DNA of 60,000 bases, taken from positions 26,275,118 through 26,335,117 of the forward strand of contig OX442314.1 in the NCBI GenBank assembly GCA_949358305.1, in the 5' to 3' direction. This stretch comes from Strigamia acuminata (taxonomy: Eukaryota > Arthropoda > Chilopoda > Geophilomorpha > Linotaeniidae). A program made the translations under genes and the position numbers. The stretch's first letter is position 1. Each line of letters starts with the position of its first letter. The notes beneath the pieces were generated by a model. That model saw only the letters and a list, made by a program, of their open reading frames with translations, was not told the DNA's origin and did no database searches. Shown one piece after another: positions 1 to 10,408 of the stretch.

Positions 1-229
1 GGAAAGAAATGTTAGAATTCGTCGTTTTCGTTCGTATAGCCGCCTGGACATACATTCAATGATCCTGATCGCTTCTTACGTCTCAATAAGATCTCGCTTT
101 TCGCACGCGCACGAGCGCATTCAAATTTCTTCTCTACAATCGCCGAACTCTTGCTTAGAGATTTGTATACATTGTTGACGATAGGACTTTATTTCTTTAT
201 TTCTTTATTTGTAGTGATTTATTTCTTGA

Positions 230-680
<451 letters not shown>

Positions 681-689
681 TACACGCAG

Positions 690-1000
690 TTGGACGACGC
701 GGGCATCTGCGGCGGCCCGCTGCTCGGCGTCACCGGTGTAAGCGGCGCGGGACCGCACTCGGCGATCATCGCCATCATTTCGTCTTCTCGCTCCATATTC
801 GACACGTCGAAATTGACGTAGTTGTCCGTAATCCTCAAATGAAGTAATTAAAATCCATTTAACTTTTTAAAATTAATTTTATTGGTTTATTTTTCTTAAA
901 AAACAAAAATCAGTTTTTCGTCATCTTCGCCCTCGTCTTCCTCGTCGTCGCTGTCTTTGTCTTGCTCATTTTGCTCGTCGACAGAAGCTAAATCTACGCA
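690..1000 (-). other. Coding-like open stretches on the minus strand (uncertain exons)
   Basis: Between the two helicase blocks the minus strand has two open stretches unlike UAP56. One (about 838 down to 700) reads ITDNYVNFDVSNMEREDEMM and continues Pro/Ser-rich. The other (about 993 down to 898) follows a plausible 3' splice site (TTTGCGTAG) and encodes an acidic tail ending EDDEKLIFVF-stop. AATAAA-type signals lie just after that stop. They could be terminal exons of an unrelated minus-strand gene or chance open frames. I recognise no family. Confidence 0.2.
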
Positions 1001-1463
1001 AACAAACTATAAATTATCTAACATTCAACGATCGAACGACCAAATAACCTTTTTCGTACGATCCCCTGTCCCTTGTTCAACCACTTCGATAAGTGACATT
1101 CGACGGTCAAATAATACTGATTCAAAACTGATAATATCTTAGACATGCGTGTATCGAGCCACCGTGCTTTTTTATTTATTTATTATCGTCGCCAACATTT
1201 CTGACGATAACGTGATTTGGCGTACGAAACGTGCAAATTGATTCAAATTGTCCATGTTCCTGCCGATCAGCGTATACATAATATTCCCCATCGGTTTTGT
1301 TGGTGGCAAAAGGGATTTTTGTGGTTTTTAAAGTTTACTTTTGAAACGTCGCATTCGGGATAGCGATTTGCAAAAATCACATGGACGGTCGAATAATACT
1401 GATTCAAAGCTGATTATATCTTAGATTCTTAGATTTGCGATCAGAACTTCGAATTGTCTAACA
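1001..1463. other. No recognisable gene
   Basis: This interval lies between the two UAP56-like blocks, where the helicase core (motifs II-V) would be expected. I see no conserved helicase motif here. A short phrase (ACGGTCGAATAATACTGATT, near 1385 and with small changes near 1103) is repeated, which suggests decayed repeat or intron sequence. Confidence 0.4.
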
Positions 1464-1745
1464 TTTTCAGCGCATTCTTTGTGTCTTCGTAACGCGACGA
1501 ATTTGTTCGGACGTGGGATGGATATCGAGAAAGTTAATGTTTTTAATTACGATATGCCGGAGAATTCGGATACGTATTTACACGCATGGGGGTCGGTTTG
1601 GGACCAAGGGTTTGCCGATTTCGTTCGTCAGTGACGAAGACAATGCTAAAATTTTAAATAGTGTTCAAAGCTGTTTTGAAGTTGATATCAGCGTTTTGAA
1701 ATTGACTTGTCGTCATACAGCGAAATGTAAAAATGTAAAACATTA
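1464..1745 (+). pseudogene. UAP56/DDX39B (Sub2)-like helicase pseudogene, C-terminal block
   Basis: This block reads, over two frames, like the C-terminal RecA domain of UAP56: RIL, then [15 protein letters not shown] (motif V region), [20 protein letters not shown] (motif VI region), [12 protein letters not shown] and a degraded FEVDIS tail. A deletion removes the VARA part just before GRFGTKG and shifts the frame, and the conserved C-terminus is replaced by unrelated residues. It lies in the same orientation as the 258-680 block and about 780 bp downstream, so both probably derive from one gene copy whose middle was lost or replaced. I infer a dead copy; a functional homologue should exist elsewhere. 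Confidence 0.8.
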
Positions 1746-1949
1746 AATTTTCTTTTCATTTTAAATAAAACCCATAAATTAAGTTATAGTTGTACTTTTA
1801 TTTTAACTTGTTATGTGCAAATGTAATGAGTAAATGACTGCAGTTGTAAAATTTATCAAAATTATATTTGAAATCATGACGTAAAAATATACAAATTCAA
1901 ACGAGCATTTCTTGAATAAACAATTACATCAACTCCAAGTCACTGTCGG
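1746..1949. other. AT-rich spacer
   Basis: AT-rich sequence between the helicase pseudogene and the tandem repeat. No gene or RNA seen. Confidence 0.4.
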
Positions 1950-2845
1950 TCTCTATTGATTCAACAAATGTTAAATCCATGTTAGAATTAAATTGGGATA
2001 GAATTATGACATAGATTTAGCATAGCATCGACATTAACGGTCTACACCGATTCAACACAGAGCGGTCTATGTTAATTCAACATAAATCGGTCTATGTTGA
2101 TTCAACATAGAGCGGTCTATGTTAAATCTATGTTAAATTTATTTTGGGATAGAACAGTGACGTAGATTTAGCATCACATCGACATTAACGGTCTACATAG
2201 ATTCAACGCAGAGCCTTCTATGTTAATTAAACATAAATCGGTCTACGTTGATTCAACATAGAGCGGTCTATGTTAAATCTATGTTAAATTTATTTTGGGA
2301 TAGAACAGTGACGTAGATTTAGCATCACATCGACATTAACGGTCTACATAGATTCAACACAGAGCCTTCTATGTTAATTCAACATAAATCGATCTATGTT
2401 GATTCAACATAGAGCGGTCTATGTTAAATCTATGTTAAATTTATTTTGGGATAGAACAGTGACGTAGATTTAACATCGCATCTATATCAACAGGTCTATG
2501 CAGATTCAACACAGAGCGGTCTACACAGATTCAACATCAATCGCTCTATGTTGATTCAACATAGAACAGTCTATGTTAAATCTATGTTAAATTAAATTGG
2601 GATAGAATATTGACATAGATTTAACATCGAATCTATATCAACAGGTCTATGCAGATTCAACACAGAGCGGTCTACACAGATTCAACATCAATCGCTCTAT
2701 GTTAATTCAACATAGAGCAGTCTATGTTAAATCTATGTTAAATTAAATTGGGATAGAACATTGACATAGATTTAACATCGAATCTATATCAACAGGTCTA
2801 TGCAGATTCAACACAGAGCGGTCTATATAGATTCTATGTAGATTC
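1950..2845. repeat. 151-bp tandem repeat with internal palindromes
   Basis: About six tandem copies. The marker GGGATAGAA starts at 1995, 2146, 2297, 2448, 2599 and 2750, an exact 151-bp period. Each unit is built from the short palindromic phrase TCTATGTTGATTCAACATAG and its variants, so the array is rich in inverted repeats. The last three units share changes (for example AATCTATATCAACAGG), which shows local homogenisation. No coding potential. Confidence 0.9.
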
Positions 2846-2995
2846 GATCATCTGTGCTACCTGGGTTAGATCCAACAATAACAAAATATTATATTTATAA
2901 TAAAGGTTAAGTGGCAACAATACCACACCATGAACTACCGCAACACACGTTCGTGTACCGGCGGCCATGCGCCGGTTCGTCCTTGCGACGAAACG

Positions 2996-3476
2996 AAAAA
3001 TTGAATATTTTGCTAAGTTATGACGCAAAATATGAATTATATAAAGAGGCAATAAATGTTGTTAACTATAGGCTTGTCCAATTATTAAAATAAATACTAG
3101 TACTTTAAAGAAAAAATACCAGGTGGAGGGGTTGACCCCTACTTATGGTCTAGCCCGAGACCTGACCCCAGTCCAATTTTAAGGAACTGAGGAATAAAAA
3201 ACAAGTTGTTTCAGAAATAATACTTTATTTACTGAAAGGCATCAAGGAGAGGTGACGGATCGACTTATTGGCGATCTGAAAATACGATAAAAAACAATAA
3301 ACAAATGTTGTAAGGGCGGTCAAGATATCAATCAACGAGAAAAACAAAAACTAAAAGTTGGGTGGGAAATAACAACATTTATTGCCTCTTTATATAATTC
3401 ATATTTTGCGTCATAACTTAGCAAAATATTCAATTATATTACAGCTTAGGCAATAAATGTTGTTAACTATAGGCTC
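2996..3476. repeat. Inverted plus direct repeat cluster beside the DIRS-like element
   Basis: A segment of about 65 bp at about 3001-3064 (TTGAATATTTTGCTAAGTTA onward) recurs inverted at about 3369-3436. Its edge, GCAATAAATGTTGTTAAC plus TATAGGCT, is also directly repeated near 3050-3075 and 3451-3476. Inverted and split direct repeats are expected at the ends of tyrosine-recombinase retrotransposons, and the recombinase frame ends inside the last copy (stop at 3467-3469). I infer these are the element's 3' terminal repeats, partly rearranged. Confidence 0.5.
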
Positions 3477-4552
3477 TTCGTAGCCTCTAAAACCGTAGAA
3501 GTGAAATCCGTCGAAATCTTTTCGACTGGATGATTATAAAATTTAAAAAATATAGAGGCGGATTACCAATCAGCCGCCCGAAGAATGTGAGAGATATTAA
3601 CACCTTTTGACCAAGCAAAGGAAGTAGCGGCGGCTCGGGTAGAATGGGCCGAAAAAACTGCAGTGTTTACTCCTGCCATGGTCAAGGTTTCTTTGATCCA
3701 TCTGGCAATAGTGGAAGAAGTGACCGGTCCAAAGGGACGAGAGGATGCCAAAAAGAATTGAATAGAGGGTCCGCGAAAGGCGGCTGAGTGTTTTAAATAA
3801 AATTTAATGGCCTCAACTGGGCATAATTCCTTGTCTTCAAAACGGGGTAGAACAAAAGGGGCCATAGAGGAGGATTTCCTCTTACCTAGGAGCGGAAGAA
3901 CACAAGAGTTAGCTGAAAAAACTACTTTGGAAGATAAGAGTTTAAGGTCTGAAGCCCTTCCTGCTAAGGAAAGGGCCAACAGTGTAGCGATATGGCGATT
4001 AATCTCTAACTTGGAGAAGGTAGGCAGCATACGAAATCGTGACTTAAGGAAGAGAAGGACCGGGCCTACATGCCAAATAGAGGAATATTTTGGAACCTGT
4101 GGACGTGAATTGGCGACGCCTTTCATGACTCGTCTGATAAGTGGATGAGAACCTAGATCAACTGAAGAAATTAAACTAATGGTTTGAGAAATAGCCGAAC
4201 GGTGGGCATTTATTGTGCTAAACGCAAGATTATTCGTAAAAAGAGAAGAAAGATAATTTGCTAATGTTACGGCAGATGGTCGAACAGGGTCAACATTGTT
4301 TCGTGTAGACCAGAGAAGCCATGACTTCCAGTGTCCGTCGTAGATCTTATTTGATGAGGATTGCCAGGAAGACCCCACCAATTTGGAAGCGTTCGCTGAA
4401 AGACCTCCGTTTCCGAGACAACCGACGACAGTTTCCATGCGGCCAGTTGCAGAGATTGTGTTAGGAGAAGTGGATGGGGTTGTTTCTGAGCATTCGTCAA
4501 AAGATTCGGAAATTGTGGCAACTGTATCGGAGTTTCCGTCGATAGGGACCAA
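3467..4552 (-). pseudogene. DIRS-type tyrosine recombinase, interrupted by a stop codon
   Basis: The frame starts at a Met at 4552 and is open for 329 codons to a TAA at 3563-3565. It shows an N-terminal SAM-like region (YDGHWKSWLLWSTR; TINAHRSAIS), the box I arginine (LSLAGRASDL), and the HSTR motif (HxxR) followed by ILRAADW. In the family the nucleophilic Tyr follows shortly after ADW. Here reading through the TAA gives SASIFFKFY, so the probable catalytic Tyr codon is at 3536-3538, nine codons past the stop, and the frame then runs to 3467. The TAA therefore separates Arg/His/Arg from Tyr. Either the copy is dead or, less likely, the stop is read through. It lies downstream of the RT/RNase H gene, as usual for DIRS. 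Confidence 0.8.
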
Positions 4553-4577
4553 AGAAGCTGAAAGGAAAAATCCCGAT

Positions 4578-6110
4578 TTAGTAAAAAGAAAGAAAATTTT
4601 TTGAATGAGGAATTACCGGAAACCAAGCTTGGCTAGGCCAAATCGGAGTGATCAGAACTACTCGAGTAGGTGTTGAAGCATTGCGGATTTTCTGAAGACA
4701 TTTAGAAACGAGGCAAAAAGGAGGGAAGGCGTATGAAATTTCTGACCCCCAGTCCTGAACTAAGGCATCAAAGGCCTGAGCAGCGGGGTCGGGCTTCCAG
4801 CTAAAAAAGTTTTCTAATTGCGCGTTGTGCATAGCCGCGAAAAGGTCTAAAGAAAAGGGACCCCAAATTTGATCGATCGAGTTAAAAACCTCATGATCCA
4901 GCATCCAGTCACTTGAATCTACGACCTTACCCCTAGAGGCCGCGTCAGCTTCTATATTGAAGCGACCCGGGATGTGTTCAGCTTGAACAGAGATATTTCT
5001 TTCCATAGCCCAAGACCAAAGGTCTTGTGCTACGGCAGTAAGATCTCGGGATCTGGGGCTGCCCAGATGATTTATGGAGGCAATTGCTGCAGTATTGTCC
5101 ATTCTGATCTTAACTATGCTATTGGATAAATCTTTAGCAAAGGACTTGAGACCCCAAAAGGCAGCTAAAAGTTCAAGAACATTAATATGTTTCTTAATAA
5201 GGGAAGAGGGCCAGGAACCCCCTATACTAATGCCTGAAGAAGTTGCTCCCCATCCTGTTAGAGAAGCATCCGAATCAAAGGATAAGAGGCAAGGTTTAGG
5301 AACAAGAGATCTGCCCTTGCAAAATCTCAAATTTTGCTTCCACCATAAAAGCTCTGACCTAGCTTCTTCTGTAATAAAACAAGTGGATTCGTAATTTCCT
5401 GTGAAATTATGAGCTTTTAAATGTTGTAGTCCCCGATAATGTAAGGGTGCGGCAGAAATGGCTACTGTTGTGGCATTAAGTTTGCCAATAATAGAAGAAA
5501 GATCTCGAATTGAACAAGAATCTGATTGGAGTAACTTGTCAAGGGAAGTAAGAATATTCTGAATCCTGTCTGGTGGTAAAGAGACGCTCATAGCAACTGA
5601 ATCGATTAAAAAACCTAAAAAAGTAATTGAAGTAGTTGGTTCAAGAATCGATTTTTTCAAATTAATTATAAAACCGAGAGCGCGAAAAAGCAAGCAAATG
5701 AAATCCCTCTGTCGGGTAAGAAGTTCGTGAGATTTATTAATAAACCGCCAACTGAACGTAAAGTGATCGAAGGAAAGCTGCCACGGCTCTACACAATTTA
5801 GTAAAATAAAAGGGAGCGGGCCCAATCCAAAAGGGAGCACTCCTAATTCATATAAAACTCCTTCCCAGAAAAATCTCAAAAATTTTCGAGAATCTGGGTG
5901 TATGGCCACCGAAAAATAGGCATCGGATAAATCTAGTTTAAACATAAAAGAGTCTTTTTCTACCAGAGATAAGGCGGTGTGAATACTTTCCATTTTGAAA
6001 TGGTTGAAAACTAAGAAGGAATTGAGGGGTTTAAGATTAATAATAGGGCGAAAACCGCCATCTTTTTTAGAAACTAGAAAAAGAAAACTAATTATTTGAC
6101 CTTTGCAGGG
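4578..6110 (-). pseudogene. DIRS-type reverse transcriptase/RNase H, frameshifted and 5'-truncated
   Basis: Before the Met at 5993 the same strand is open from about 6110 and reads like RT motif 1-2 (FLVSKKDGGFRPIINLKPLN). Next come LDLSDAYFSVAIHPDSRKFL (motif A) and GVLPFGLGP. After that the frame shifts: the expected PF-FTKL and Y-DD segment lies in another frame (about 5745-5815) and the catalytic YxDD is lost. The frame recovers with RALGFIINLKKS and FLGFLIDS. RNase H follows: SFDSDASLTGWGA, HINVLELLA, RMDNTAA, HIPGRFNIEADAASR. The C-terminus (FSLDLFAAMHNAQ, FFSW, DALVQDW, YAFPPF) matches the region after RNase H in animal DIRS elements. Total about 510 codons. Confidence 0.8.
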
Positions 6111-6131
6111 GAGAACCGGATAAGCGGCCCC

Positions 6132-7140
6132 TTTAACCTTGGGGTATGTGTGCGGATTTTGTCGGGGGCGAAAGGGTCCCGCTTTTTAACATTACGGCGG
6201 CCTATACGTTGTTTCGTTGATCGCGACTGTGATGCGGAATTTGCGGATGTTGTTTTGGCCGAGTAGTTCGTGCGACCGAGCGCGTTTTGTTCGTTGCTTT
6301 TCGGTGTTCGGTGGGTTTTGTGACCGGTCAAGGGTTTCGCTAAAACGTGGTTTTTGTGACGGGAGGGAGGGGGGATCGGTTCATGTGCTCCGAACGCGCC
6401 GCGACGCGCCGTGACTTGGGCCAAAAACGACCCGGTCGGAAACCGGGTCCCGGGCTTCGTCGAGGCGTGGTTTTTGAGAACGGGGGGAGGGGGGGATCGG
6501 GTCGCGTGCTCCGAAAGCGCCGCGACGCGCCGTGACTTGGGCCAAAAACGACCCGGTCGGAAACCGGGTCCCGGGCTTCGTCGAGGCGTGGTCCCGATCG
6601 GGACAAACTCTTCCGGAAAATGTCCGGTGGAATGTTGAGAGTGTCGATGGACGACGTTCGAGTTTATATCGTAAGTAAGTAAGTATCTGACAAAACTTGC
6701 ACAGAATTTTGTCAACATTTGATAAATTTCCACAGAATTTAACGTTGTTTTGCTAAAACCTGCGGAAACGTGTCTAGTCGGGCAGAAACGTCTCGTAAAA
6801 TGTTGCTGAAATTCCGTGGAAATTTGTCAAAAATTGACAAAAGTTGGTGACCGACCCACATCGCGTTGCGGCGCGGTCGGAGCACGCGACCCGATCCCCC
6901 CCCCCCCCCTCCCCCCGTCCCCAAAAAACCACGCCTCGAGGAACCCCGAGGTTCGGTTTCCGACCGGGTCGCCTCTTGATCCGACTCGGGGCGCGTCACG
7001 GCGCGGTCGGAGGACGGCCCTCGCCCCCAAAAACCACACTCCGGGTCACGTGGTCTCGCACCCGACTCTTTCAGTTTTCCCGTTTTCAGCCCGTTACGGG
7101 ATCGTGACGGGACTGTCGGCGGCCCGTTAACGGCCCGCAC
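6132..7140. repeat. Satellite-edge module (TTAACCTTGGGG module), copy 1
   Basis: A moderately GC-rich module that begins TTAACCTTGGGGTATGTGTG and runs into the CpG-rich satellite. It recurs at 25655-26543 and, shortened, at 40132-40560; part of it is inverted at about 36000-36250. This copy has an extra unit of about 122 bp (CGACCCGGTCGGAAACCGGG repeated at about 6429 and 6549). From 6591 it matches the second copy at a constant offset of 19,403 bases. It also contains GTAAGTAAGTAAGTA near 6671 and a TTTGTCAAAAATTG phrase near 6826. Open frames here are by-products of GC richness. Confidence 0.75.
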
Positions 7141-8847
7141 GAGCCGTGACGGGATCGTGACGGGACCGTTGGCGGCCCGTTAACGGCCCGCACGGGCCGT
7201 GACGGGATCGTGACGGGACCGTCGGCGGCCCGTTAACGGCCCGTACGACTCCATGCGGGCCGTTGACGGGCCGTTGACGGGCCGTTAACGGGCCGTTAAC
7301 GGGCCGTTACGGCGTAAATCGAAAAAATCAACAACCGACAACACGTACGTGAAAACGCGTACAACATTCATAGACATTAATCTTGAATCCTGTTTTTGGT
7401 TTTACGCCGTTAACGGGCCGTTAACGGCCCGTTAACGGCCCGTTAACGGCCCGCGTGAGGTCGTACGGGCCGTCGGCGAGCCGAAGTCCGGGAACGAAGG
7501 CCGTGACGGGATCGTGACGGGACCGTCAGCGGCCCGTTAACGGCCCGTGCGGGCCGTTGCGGGATCGTGACGGGATCGTCGACGGCCCGTTAACGGCCCG
7601 TGCGGGCCGTTGCGGGCCGTTGACGGGCCGTTGACGGGCCGTTAACGGGCCGTTAACGGGCCGTTACGGCGTGAATCGAAAAAATCAACAACCGACAACA
7701 CGTACATGAAAACGCGTACAACATTCATAGACATTAATCTCGAATCCTGTTTTCGGTTTTGCCCCGTTAACGGGCCGTTAACGGGCCGTTAACGGGCCGT
7801 TAACGGCCCGTGCGGGCCGTTGCGGGATCGTGACGGGACCGTCGACGGCCCGTTAACGGCCTGTGCGGGCCGTTGCGGGATCGTGACGGGACCGTCAGCG
7901 GCCCGTTAACGGCCCGTGCGGGCCGTTGCGGGATCGTGACGGGATCGTCGACGGCCCGTTAACGGCCCGTGCGGGCCGTTGCGGGATCGTGACGGGACCG
8001 TCAGCGGCCCGTTAACGGCCCGTGCGGGCCGTTGCGGGATCGTGACGGGATCGTCGACGGCCCGTTAACGGCCCGTGCGGGCCGTTGCGGGCCGTTGACG
8101 GGCCGTTGACGGGCCGTTAACGGGCCGTTAACGGGCCGTTACGGCGTGAATCGAAAAAATCAACAACCGACAACACGTACATGAAAACGCGTACAACATT
8201 CATAGACATTAATCTCGAATCCTGTTTTCGGTTTTGCCCCGTTAACGGGCCGTTAACGGGCCGTTAACGGGCCGTTAACGGCCCGTGCGGGCCGTTGCGG
8301 GATCGTGACGGGACCGTCGACGGCCCGTTAACGGCCCGTGCGGGCCGTTGCGGGATCGTGACGGGACCGTCAGCGGCCCGTTAACGGCCCGTGCGGGCCG
8401 TTGCGGGATCGTGACGGGATCGTCGACGGCCCGTTAACGGCCCGTGCGGGCCGTTGCGGGATCGTGACGGGACCGTCAGCGGCCCGTTAACGGCCCGTGC
8501 GGGCCGTTGCGGGATCGTGACGGGATCGTCGACGGCCCGTTAACGGCCCGTGCGGGCCGTTGCGGGCCGTTGACGGGCCGTTGACGGGCCGTTAACGGGC
8601 CGTTAACGGGCCGTTACGGCGTGAATCGAAAAAATCAACAACCGACAACACGTACATGAAAACGCGTACAACATTCATAGACATTAATCTCGAATCCTGT
8701 TTTTGGTTTTACGCCGTTAACGGGCCGTTAACGGGCCGTTAACGGCCCGTTAACGGCCCGCGTGAGGTCGTACGGGCCGTCGGCGAGCCGAAGTCCGGGA
8801 ACGAAGGCCGTGACGGGATCGTGACGGGACCGTCAGCGGCCCGTTAA
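7141..8847. repeat. CpG-rich GTTAACGGCCCG satellite, block 1
   Basis: Tandem DNA made of about 53-bp subunits containing GTTAACGGCCCGTGCGGGCC and GGGATCGTGACGGG, mixed with about 90-bp AT-richer spacers (ATCGAAAAAATCAACAACCG to CTCGAATCCTG). Spacers start near 7314, 7671, 8146 and 8621; the last two gaps are exactly 475 bp, so there is a higher-order repeat. A 53-bp subunit has about 10 CpGs. CCGTTAACGG and GGCCCGTTAACGGGCC are perfect palindromes. No genes. Confidence 0.9.
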
Positions 8848-9366
8848 TGTTGGTTTTGAGAAACCCAAATGTTTTATGTCGATGTGATATAGAATCACAT
8901 TTTGATTGTTTAGTTTAATTATCTTGATGTATTAATTTCACATGTTTATTTACTTTGGTATTATGTTTGCTTTATGCATTTAAGCATGAAGCATCATGCA
9001 TTCCCTAGTTTTATATTTATGTAATGCATAATTCCGACACAAGGTGTCGTTGCTTATGTTTTCATCATCCAAGATGGCCGCGCACAGTGATGTGTGCTCT
9101 CCTTTTGATTTTCCCTTTGAAAAGGATCCCATATGTAAGCTTTTTCTTGTTTATATTAAATGCCTATTATTTTAGAGTCTTTAGTATTGATTTACAGCAC
9201 CTTCTGTGCTATTTAAGCGCAGATAAGCGGCATTTTGCCGCGCGCTTTGTTTGGAATCGGTCACGTCGCTTTTACGTTCGTGTCAGAGACACGACGCCGC
9301 CATTTTCGCTTCCACACACTCGGTTTATACCGAATTCGCGCCGCTCGCCTCTGCTACTAACGTTCA
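8848..9366 (+). repeat. 5' LTR of copia element 1
   Basis: 519 bp, TGTTGG to GTTCA. It contains a CCAAGATGGCCGC motif (9069-9081) like the animal YY1 site, short hairpins (CGACACAAGGTGTCG near 9034) and AGCAC/GTGCT near 9197. The start site and poly(A) site cannot be placed with confidence. Confidence 0.95.
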
Positions 9367-9368
9367 AT

Positions 9369-9386
9369 TGGTAGCAGAGGATGGTT
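9369..9386 (+). promoter_or_regulatory. Primer binding site (initiator tRNA-Met), element 1
   Basis: TGGTAGCAGAGGATGGTT, two bases after the LTR, is complementary to the 3' end of an animal initiator tRNA-Met, including CCA. First-strand synthesis is expected to start here. Its first part is also complementary to the LTR end (9348-9357), giving a 10-bp hairpin. Confidence 0.9.
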
Positions 9387-10139
9387 GGCTGCTCTGTATA
9401 ACCTTTTTCTCTTTTATCGCCGAAAATTTTCGCGAATTTCGCGAATTTTCGCGGCGATTTGTGTTTTTACAGATTTCATCGACGCTCGGGCCTATTTTTG
9501 CACCATTGACGTATCGCCGACGTTTGGACACGACCAGTGTTGTCCACCACACGATTCTACGTTTAATTTCGCCAAAAATTGCGCGGTCTCGCGAATTTTT
9601 AGGCGAATTTTCTTCTTTTTTCAGTTTTTCGTCGATTTTTCGAATTGACGACGTGTCACCGACGTCTGGAGACAGCCAGGGTTGTCCACCATACGATTCC
9701 GCGTCTAATTTCGTCCGAATTCGCGCGGTCTCGCGGTTTTCGAGGCGAATTTTCTTTATATTTTCAGATTTTCGCGTCGATTTTATTTTTCGACGATTTT
9801 TCGACGATCTTTCGACGGAAACGAGACGTTTTCTCGCTATATACACCCCGGTGTGTATATAGTATCGACGATTTGTTTATTTTCAACGCATTTTTGTGAA
9901 GAGCCTCATTTAATGAGACGAATTTGGATTTTCGAATCCAAATTGCGCTTTTTGTCCGATTTTTTCGAGAAAAATCGAGCCGTGTTTTCTTATTGCACGA
10001 GGTTGCAACCGCAACAGATTCACCAATTTCTCCTTCCAGTCGCAATTACCTTTGTTAGTTATTTAAGTGGGATATTTTGGTTGGGTCAATTAGAATCCAC
10101 TTTGCCCTTTTGTCCAGTCGGGCAAGCGAAGTGTGTATT

Positions 10140-10251
10140 CTCAGTTAAGGCTTTCTCAGGGCCACCTAACGTTTCCGTGACCCCAGGCGGTTTGCAAAGG
10201 GCGTTAGGGAGATACTTAACTGAGGTTATTTGTGCCAATTGTAGCATTGGC
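10140..10251 (+). ncRNA. Structured leader RNA element, copia element 1
   Basis: CTCAGTTAAG (10140-10149) pairs with CTTAACTGAG (10215-10224) and encloses CCTAACG (10165-10171) with CGTTAGG (10202-10208). A second hairpin, GCCAAT/ATTGGC, lies at 10234-10251. Equivalent stems with different bases occur at the same place in elements 2 and 3. Possible roles are genome packaging, dimerisation or translation control; none is shown. Confidence 0.6.
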
Positions 10252-10408
10252 ATCCCCGTCTCGGTTTCCGCTTTGACAGTGCTTCAGTTAGTGTTTGTGA
10301 CAGTGCAGTGCTTCGATTCTTCACCGACGACGCCTATATCACTATCAAAGCCTTCGTGTTTGCGTGGTGTGCGGAATCTTCTTTTTCCACGCCATTTTCC
10401 GCGCCGAG

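Larger units (their letters stand above)
3000..6131 (-). mobile_element. Degenerate DIRS-type (tyrosine recombinase) retrotransposon
   Basis: This minus-strand element carries reverse transcriptase/RNase H followed by a tyrosine recombinase, the gene order of the DIRS order. Unlike LTR elements it has no aspartic protease or DDE integrase; DIRS elements insert by site-specific recombination of a circular intermediate and make no target duplication. The 5' part (gag and the first RT motifs) is cut off at about 6110-6131, where a repeat module starting TTAACCTTGGGG abuts. RT and recombinase are both damaged, so the copy is not autonomous. Confidence 0.8.

Noticed and set aside
3563-6110. Active DIRS retrotransposon
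   Set aside because: The RT has lost its YxDD by frameshift, the recombinase is stopped before its Tyr, and the 5' end is missing.
6132-7140. Overlapping frames of 60-210 codons, some with repeated Arg/Pro-rich motifs
   Set aside because: They appear in all frames of a GC-rich repeat, differ in frame between copies, and show no domain.
7141-8847. CRISPR-like array
   Set aside because: Repeats are tandem without unique spacers, the spacers are themselves repeats, and the context is eukaryotic.
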